Of a stretch of DNA of 11,185 nt, positions 7,458-11,185 are shown one piece after another (position 1 is the first letter of the stretch; the number at the start of each line of letters is the position of its first letter). Position numbers and translations under genes: made by a program. The DNA is from JAMXLO01 sp046732975 (GTDB lineage Bacteria > Pseudomonadota > Alphaproteobacteria > Acetobacterales > Acetobacteraceae): positions 1 to 11,185 of the forward strand of contig JBKPOG010000207.1 of the NCBI GenBank assembly GCA_046732975.1. The letters are read 5' to 3'. A model generated the notes under the pieces. The model was given only the letters and a program-made list of their open reading frames with translations. It searched no databases and was not told where the DNA came from.

Positions 7458-7687
7458 GCCTTGCTCCTAACCTGAATGATGACACTCCGGACAAGTTGGC
7501 AGCAGCGTACTGACAACGCTGTGTCAGCAGACATCAGCGGTTCGCAAACGTGCGGGCATCGATAAAGAAGAGTGAAAGCCAGGCGACCCGACAGCAACCA
7601 GGCTGGGAATTGCGTTACTGTGCCTCTATCTAGACTACCGCTTGGTCCCGATGGCAGAATTGCCGTATCGGATGCGATGAGGCTTGA
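7458..7687. promoter_or_regulatory. Intergenic region between NTF2-like and FmdB-family genes, with 18-bp inverted repeat
   Basis: A 230-bp gap between diverging genes. It contains CTGACA (7510-7515) and TGTCAG (7522-7527), a perfect 6-bp inverted repeat with a 6-nt spacer. Overlapping it is AGCGT (7504-7508) with ACGCT (7516-7520). The layout of two half-sites about one helical turn apart, some 55-70 nt upstream of the NTF2-like start, would suit a dimeric repressor operator. I could not find a convincing -35/-10 pair for either direction, and I see no small gene here. Confidence 0.35.
7648..7671 (+). other. Leader hairpin upstream of FmdB-family gene
   Basis: CCGATGGCA, loop GAAT, TGCC, a 2-nt bulge GT and ATCGG form a 9-bp stem ending 16 nt before the ATG at 7688. 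There is no T-run after it, so it is not a rho-independent terminator. It could influence translation or be an operator; it could also be chance in GC-rich DNA. Confidence 0.3.
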
Positions 7688-7930
7688 ATGCCCACTTATG
7701 ATTACGATTGCGGACGCTGCGGCCCGTTCAGCGAGAGCCACCCGATCGCGGAATTCGATCTGGCACAGCCTTGCCCCGGGTGCGGTGATCCGGCCCCACG
7801 GACGCTGACCCTGCCGGCAATCGGCGGCGGGGCTGCCGAAACGCCCAGCACTGGCATGCCGTTCCGCTCCCATCCGGGTGGTTGCGCCTGCTGCGCGGCA
7901 CCCCGTCGCTTCGCGGCCGAGGCCGTCTAA
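7688..7930 (+). CDS. FmdB-family putative zinc ribbon protein
   Basis: An 80-residue protein beginning MPTYDYDCGRCG, the hallmark opening of the FmdB/CxxC_CxxC_SSSS family of small zinc ribbon proteins. The first Cys pair is C8/C11 and the second C29/C32 (CPGC), separated by 17 residues, as expected for one zinc site. A Gly/Ala-rich linker leads to a tail with H62 and C66, C68, C69 (HPGGCACC), an extra Cys/His cluster that could bind metal. The founding member was proposed as a regulator of formamidase genes, but the biochemical role of the family is largely unproven. A GAGG element 8 nt before ATG 7688 supports the start. The stop overlaps that of the next, convergent gene by 4 nt (7927-7930). 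Confidence 0.88.
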   Translation: MPTYDYDCGRCGPFSESHPIAEFDLAQPCPGCGDPAPRTLTLPAIGGGAAETPSTGMPFRSHPGGCACCAAPRRFAAEAV

Positions 7931-8166
7931 CGTTGGCGGCTCCGCCTGATCAGCCCCCACACGCTGATCGCTGACCAAGCAATCTCGATCACCACCGACG
8001 GCAGGTTCCACGCATCCCACAGGGACAGCAGGATAAGCAGCGAGCCGGCGAGATTCGCTGCGGGGAACTGCCAGCGTTTGGCATCCAGCCAGTCCTGTTG
8101 GTTGGCGAAATACACCGACAGGATGACGCAGACGCCGACTAGGCCGGCCGTGGTGCACGGGTCCAC
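7927..8166 (-). CDS. CBU_0592-family small integral membrane protein
   Basis: A 79-residue membrane protein with three hydrophobic segments: TAGLVGVCVILSVYF, FPAANLAGSLLILLSLW and LPSVVIEIAWSAISVWGLI. The pattern GLVG, an N-L-x-G-S-LLLLS segment and the VIEIAWSAISVWGL close matches the CBU_0592-like domain, common in proteobacteria and of unknown function. I chose the GTG at 8166 because GGAGGAGGT lies 6 nt upstream; an ATG at 8226 in the same frame would add 20 Gly/Pro-rich residues and would place the ribosome site within the coding region. Tail-to-tail overlap with the FmdB-family gene, and divergent from the Ntn-hydrolase gene with a 75-nt gap. Confidence 0.8.
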   Translation of the reverse strand: MDPCTTAGLVGVCVILSVYFANQQDWLDAKRWQFPAANLAGSLLILLSLWDAWNLPSVVIEIAWSAISVWGLIRRSRQR

Positions 8167-8241
8167 GCGGACACCTCCTCCGATTGTCCCACCGCGTATG
8201 CCAGCCCATGGTGGCGGCAACATCACACGAAAGGACGCTAC
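8167..8241. promoter_or_regulatory. Short divergent promoter region between CBU_0592-family and Ntn-hydrolase genes
   Basis: The 75-nt gap must hold at least one promoter unless these genes are read from outside. It includes both ribosome sites. TTGTCC near 8184 followed after 17 nt by CATGGT is a poor plus-strand -35/-10 candidate. CCACC and GGTGG arms flank it with a 16-nt spacer. Nothing stronger is seen. Confidence 0.3.
8173..8181 (-). promoter_or_regulatory. Strong ribosome binding site deciding a GTG start
   Basis: Minus-strand GGAGGAGGT, nearly the full anti-16S complement, ends 6 nt before the GTG at 8166. It is the best ribosome site in the window and selects the 79-residue reading of the CBU_0592-family gene over the longer ATG form. 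Confidence 0.7.
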
Positions 8242-9936
8242 ATGCCCGATCTAGACTGGCGCGCTCGCGCGGGTACGACATTCTGCTGCGAGAAGCAGCC
8301 GGTCACCGCCGCACGCGGTATGGTGGTCACCAATCATCCGCTGGCCTCCGCCGCCGGTGCCGAGATGCTGGCCGCGGGTGGCAACGCCATCGACGCCGCT
8401 ATCGCTGCGTTCTTTGCCTTGACCGTTGTCGAGCCGATGATGGTAGGGATCCTAGGTGGTGGGATCGCACATATCCGGCTGGGAGACGGCCGGCACGTCG
8501 TTATCGACAACCAGAGCATGGCGCCGTTCGCGACCGGCCCCACCACCTTCACGCCCGACCCCAAGGCTGCGCCAGGCACCATGGACACCGTCGGACGCAA
8601 GAATGCTGTCGGCCCGACCGCCGTGGCGTCGCCAGGCAATCTGAAAGGCTGGTGCGAGGCCCTGGACCGCTTCGGCACATTCTCGCTGGCCGATGTTATG
8701 GAACCGGCGATCCGCCATGCGTCACGCGGATTTCGCGTCACGCCTTACCTGCACGAGTGCGTTTCGGACTCGGCGGGCGACCTGGCACGCGACCCTGAAA
8801 TTGCCAGGCTGTACCTTCCAGGGGGCAAGCCGATCGAGTCAGGCAACCGGCTGATCACCGGCGATTACGCTGAAACACTGCGCAGCATCGCACGTGAAGG
8901 ACCGGACCTGCTGTACAACGGCGCCCTTGGCACATTCTATGCCGATCACATGGCTAAATCGGACGGATACATCACGCGCGAGGATCTGACGCGTTATCGC
9001 ACCATTGAGCGCGATGCCTTGCGCGGCACCTACCGCGGCTTCGATATTGTCGGACCACCGCCGCCTTCAGCGGGCCCTCTGCACATCATGCAGATGCTCA
9101 ACATCCTGGAGGGCTACGACATCGCCGGGCTTGGGTTTGGCACGGCGGACACGCTGCATCTGCTGGCCGAGGTGCTGAAGATTGCGTTTGCCGACCGCGC
9201 CGCAGCGACCGCAGATCCCGCCTTTGTCAAGGTGCCGGTCGCAAAGCTGATGTCGAAATCCTATGCCGCCGCGCGCCGTGCCCGGATCGACATCGGTCGG
9301 GCGCAACGCTGGAGCGCGGAGGTCGCACCGGGCGAGAGCGCCAACACCACGCATCTGACGGTCGCCGATGGGATGGGCAACATCGTCGCCAGTACGCAGA
9401 CGATCAACTCGCTATTCGGTGCGCGCTACATCGTGCCTGGTACTGGCATGATCCCCAACAACTACATGTTCGTGTTCACGCCGTATCCGGACCGAGCCAA
9501 CTCCATAGCACCTGGCAAACGCATCACTTCGTCGATGTCGCCGGTGATGGTGTTGAAGGATGGCAAGCCTCGCTACGCACTTGGCCTACCCGGGGGACTG
9601 CGCATCTTCCCCTCGGTGATGCAGGCGCTCTCCAACCTGATCGACCACGGCATGACGGTGCAGGAGGCTGTGGAGGCGCCACGCCTGTGGACGCAGGGCT
9701 ACGGTGTGGAAGTGGAGAACGTCGTGCCATCCGACGTGCAGGCCATACTGCGCGACCGTGGCCATGACGTTGTGGCCACCGGCAACGTGGGTGGAGGTAT
9801 GAGTGCAATCCAGTTCCATGTCGATGGTGCTATGACGGGTGCCGCCTGCTGGCGCGCTGACGGCACTCCGATCGGTGTCGGCGGCGGCTACGCCCGCAAG
9901 GGCGTCCGCTTCCGCCCGGATCAGGCAAGAAGTTAG
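8242..9936 (+). CDS. Gamma-glutamyltransferase-family Ntn hydrolase with altered substrate pocket
   Basis: A 564-residue member of the GGT family (peptidase T3): an autocatalytically cleaved proenzyme whose new N-terminal Thr is the nucleophile for amide hydrolysis or transfer. Family marks are GMVVTNHPLASAAGAEML, GGNAIDAAIAA, VASPGNLKGW, and the processing site N-T369-T370-H371, predicting a large chain 1-368 and small chain of 196 residues. The oxyanion and carboxylate-binding S430/S431 (SSMSP) and G451/G452 (LPGGLRI) are kept. However, the position of E. coli R114 (in FREMAP) is Q91 (NQSMAP), and that of D433 is V411 (NNYMFVF); the lid loop is absent. So the substrate may not be a gamma-glutamyl compound (inference). 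No signal peptide is visible, suggesting a cytoplasmic enzyme, unlike E. coli Ggt. AAGGA 8 nt before ATG 8242 supports the start. Family certain, reaction open; oxamate-amidohydrolase-like or other amidase roles are options. Confidence 0.9.
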   Translation: MPDLDWRARAGTTFCCEKQPVTAARGMVVTNHPLASAAGAEMLAAGGNAIDAAIAAFFALTVVEPMMVGILGGGIAHIRLGDGRHVVIDNQSMAPFATGPTTFTPDPKAAPGTMDTVGRKNAVGPTAVASPGNLKGWCEALDRFGTFSLADVMEPAIRHASRGFRVTPYLHECVSDSAGDLARDPEIARLYLPGGKPIESGNRLITGDYAETLRSIAREGPDLLYNGALGTFYADHMAKSDGYITREDLTRYRTIERDALRGTYRGFDIVGPPPPSAGPLHIMQMLNILEGYDIAGLGFGTADTLHLLAEVLKIAFADRAAATADPAFVKVPVAKLMSKSYAAARRARIDIGRAQRWSAEVAPGESANTTHLTVADGMGNIVASTQTINSLFGARYIVPGTGMIPNNYMFVFTPYPDRANSIAPGKRITSSMSPVMVLKDGKPRYALGLPGGLRIFPSVMQALSNLIDHGMTVQEAVEAPRLWTQGYGVEVENVVPSDVQAILRDRGHDVVATGNVGGGMSAIQFHVDGAMTGAACWRADGTPIGVGGGYARKGVRFRPDQARS

Positions 9937-9965
9937 TGTTCGGCGCAGTGGCGGCGCGCACCAGT

Positions 9966-11039
9966 TCAGATCGAGCGACCGCCACCTGCCAGGACAGCTC
10001 GTAGCGCGTCCACGCGGTGAGTCGCCGGCAGCGCCAAGGCAAGCTCGAGCAGTGTGTGAAAGGATGAGCAGAACATAGTATGTTCGGCGCCTGGGCGCAG
10101 TCCCTGCATAGCTGGCGCCATTCCTTTTTCCCGAATGACAGAGACAAGCTCCGTCACCGCCTTGCCACCGGGATCCCCGTTCCTCGAAATCTCGCGGCCT
10201 TGTTTCGCTGCGTTGGCCAATCGTGTTCCGGCGCTTACCAGGGCATCGCGCGCCGCAGGCGGCAGCATTGCCGCTGACGTGTCCGGTCCCTCGTGTGCGA
10301 AAGCCCAGCAGGCTTCCTGGCTGTCGACCTGCAAGGCCGCGACCAGATCGGCTATTGCGACGGCGAACTGCACGACCGCTTCGTTGGGAGCCCGGAGGAC
10401 CAATCTGGCGAAATCCCGTAGCCTCGGCGGCCACCCATCGTCGAGCACGACCACGGAGCCGGGCGGATCACCTGTCGTATAGTGCGCAGCACGAAGCTCA
10501 GGCTGGGTCGGGAACCACAGGTCGGACGCCGGAGTGCTGAGCACGCGCGCCACGAATGCTGGTGGCACGCGGAAATTATCGTAGGCCGCTTTGAGATAGC
10601 CGTTCACCAGTTCCGACGGGAGACCGGGTGCACTCGCTTGATGAAACCCAAGCCGTGCACCTGGCCCAAGCCAGCGCTGCCTTCCACCGAGAAAGGCGAT
10701 GGTGCATGCGGACGCACAGAACCGCCCCACATAGGTGTCAAGCCCGCGTTCGTGGATGAGCGTCGCTATCTGTATCGCCGGCTGAACATGGCCGCCAGGG
10801 CTCTCGAGCCGTATCATCCGTATATTGGGAGCGCCGGCAAGAACCGCCTGGAAGCTCTGTGGCAGCGCCCAGGAAAAGCTTCCGGAAAGTTCGAGAACTG
10901 AACCATCGTTCACCACCCGCAACTGGTATGGAATGTCGAACTCGGCGGATGGCGTCGCAGCGACAAGCGGGGATGAAAGCAGCAGCCCCATCAGAAGAGC
11001 CAATCTCAGAACGACGGACATGCTGGACAGGACCTGCAT
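9966..11039 (-). CDS. Secreted ClpP/crotonase-fold (COG3904-type) protein with C-terminal extension
   Basis: A 357-residue protein with a Sec signal peptide (hydrophobic core at about residues 8-28, likely cleaved after LVAA), so periplasmic. Residues about 36-195 match the COG3904 predicted periplasmic ClpP-class domain: IRLESPGGHVQPAIQIA forms the oxyanion region, FCASACTIAFLGG holds the probable nucleophile S110, and GFHQAS gives H133, 23 residues later, close to the ClpP Ser-His distance; D173 is a candidate acid. Peptidase activity has not been shown for this group to my knowledge. The remaining 150 residues form a helical Ala-rich region of no recognised family. Four cysteines (C108, C112, C244, C324) remain in the mature protein and could pair. 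ATG 11039 is chosen because it precedes the signal peptide and has AAGAGG 6 nt upstream; the frame is open further up to 11174, without signal logic. Convergent with the Ntn-hydrolase gene, 29 nt apart. Confidence 0.85.
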   Translation of the reverse strand: MQVLSSMSVVLRLALLMGLLLSSPLVAATPSAEFDIPYQLRVVNDGSVLELSGSFSWALPQSFQAVLAGAPNIRMIRLESPGGHVQPAIQIATLIHERGLDTYVGRFCASACTIAFLGGRQRWLGPGARLGFHQASAPGLPSELVNGYLKAAYDNFRVPPAFVARVLSTPASDLWFPTQPELRAAHYTTGDPPGSVVVLDDGWPPRLRDFARLVLRAPNEAVVQFAVAIADLVAALQVDSQEACWAFAHEGPDTSAAMLPPAARDALVSAGTRLANAAKQGREISRNGDPGGKAVTELVSVIREKGMAPAMQGLRPGAEHTMFCSSFHTLLELALALPATHRVDALRAVLAGGGRSI

Positions 11040-11093
11040 GGCCCGCCTCTTAGCTTGGCTTTGGCCGTCTATGCGGCATAGGAAGCGGCATTT

Positions 11094-11107
11094 ATCAACG
11101 CGTTGAT
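11094..11107. promoter_or_regulatory. Perfect 14-bp palindrome, candidate operator
   Basis: ATCAACGCGTTGAT is a perfect palindrome without spacer, 55-68 nt upstream of the secreted protein's start. On the minus strand its right half runs into TTGATA (11098-11093), a fair -35 hexamer; a -10 at the right distance is poor (CATAGA or similar). Position and symmetry suggest a dimeric regulator's site overlapping the promoter. Confidence 0.4.
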
Positions 11108-11126
11108 TGTTGTGCGTGGCATTTTG

Positions 11127-11185
11127 ATGATGTTCAGGTTGGGTATGGACGTTTCGAAATTCTGGCCTCGCCACAGTTCCCGACG
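11127..11185 (+). CDS. Possible start of a divergent reading frame, cut by window edge
   Basis: From ATG 11127 (alternatives at 11130 and 11145) a frame stays open to the edge and begins MMFRLGMDVSKFWPRHSSR. There is AGG about 6 nt before the ATG at 11145. Too short to identify. The palindrome at 11094-11107 would lie between this and the minus-strand secreted protein. It may equally be noncoding. Confidence 0.2.
   Translation, partial: MMFRLGMDVSKFWPRHSSR

Noticed and set aside
7286..8281. Minus-strand open frame of 331 codons spanning the NTF2-like gene, the gap and the FmdB-family gene
   Set aside because: It is in a different frame from the NTF2-like gene and antisense to a clear zinc ribbon protein; the composition is irregular and no family is recognisable.
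9937..9965. Possible bidirectional terminator between convergent genes
   Set aside because: The 29-nt gap has only weak GC pairing and no T-run, so it is not supported as a rho-independent terminator.
9937..10090. Ten-base direct repeat TGTTCGGCGC at 9937 and 10081
   Set aside because: Short, GC-rich, one copy lies within a coding gene, and no mobile element features accompany it; likely chance.
9586..10434. Minus-strand open frame of 282 codons across the convergent end of two genes
   Set aside because: It overlaps the Ntn hydrolase antisense and the COG3904-type gene in another frame; both real genes have family motifs.
1..11185. tRNA, rRNA, CRISPR array or insertion sequence
   Set aside because: No cloverleaf, regularly spaced repeats, transposase or terminal inverted repeats were seen by eye; nearly all of the window is accounted for by protein genes.

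Overview
The window is a high-GC piece of a Gram-negative proteobacterial chromosome. It carries a GumB/Wza-type outer-membrane polysaccharide export lipoprotein, a MepA periplasmic peptidoglycan endopeptidase and proteins with Sec-type signal sequences. The style of the exopolysaccharide genes, the FmdB-type zinc ribbon and the CBU_0592-type membrane protein suggest an alphaproteobacterium, possibly Acetobacteraceae. That placement is an impression from protein style and was not tested by any search.

Left region (1 to about 7000) is an exopolysaccharide locus read in two directions from a short central control region (941-1059). Leftward run a short polysaccharide export lipoprotein and, overlapping its end, the first part of a MepA endopeptidase cut by the window edge. 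Rightward runs a tightly packed operon: a fused Wzz-type chain-length regulator and bacterial tyrosine kinase, UDP-glucose 4-epimerase GalE (7 nt gap), an unnamed polytopic membrane protein that may be a GT-C-type glycosyltransferase (11 nt overlap), and a Wzx-type flippase (ATGA overlap). Together these cover sugar-nucleotide supply, lipid-linked unit handling and flipping, chain-length control and export. No soluble glycosyltransferase or recognisable Wzy polymerase is present, so the rest of the pathway must lie elsewhere.

The flippase reading frame has no stop of its own at the expected place. It runs about 170 bases into the 3' part of a convergent, unrelated NTF2/SnoaL-like gene, gaining a basic, Ser/Pro/Arg-rich tail. 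This marks about 7000 as the edge of the exopolysaccharide locus and a likely rearrangement joint.

Right region (7008 to 11185) holds single metabolic or hypothetical genes: the NTF2-like protein (minus), an FmdB-family zinc ribbon protein (plus), a CBU_0592-family small membrane protein (minus, 4 nt tail overlap with the previous gene), a gamma-glutamyltransferase-family Ntn hydrolase (plus), and a secreted ClpP/crotonase-fold protein of COG3904 type (minus). The Ntn hydrolase keeps its catalytic threonine but lacks the usual glutamate-binding Arg and Asp and the lid loop. A perfect 14-bp palindrome lies upstream of the secreted protein. No tRNA, rRNA, CRISPR array, insertion sequence or convincing rho-independent terminator was seen.
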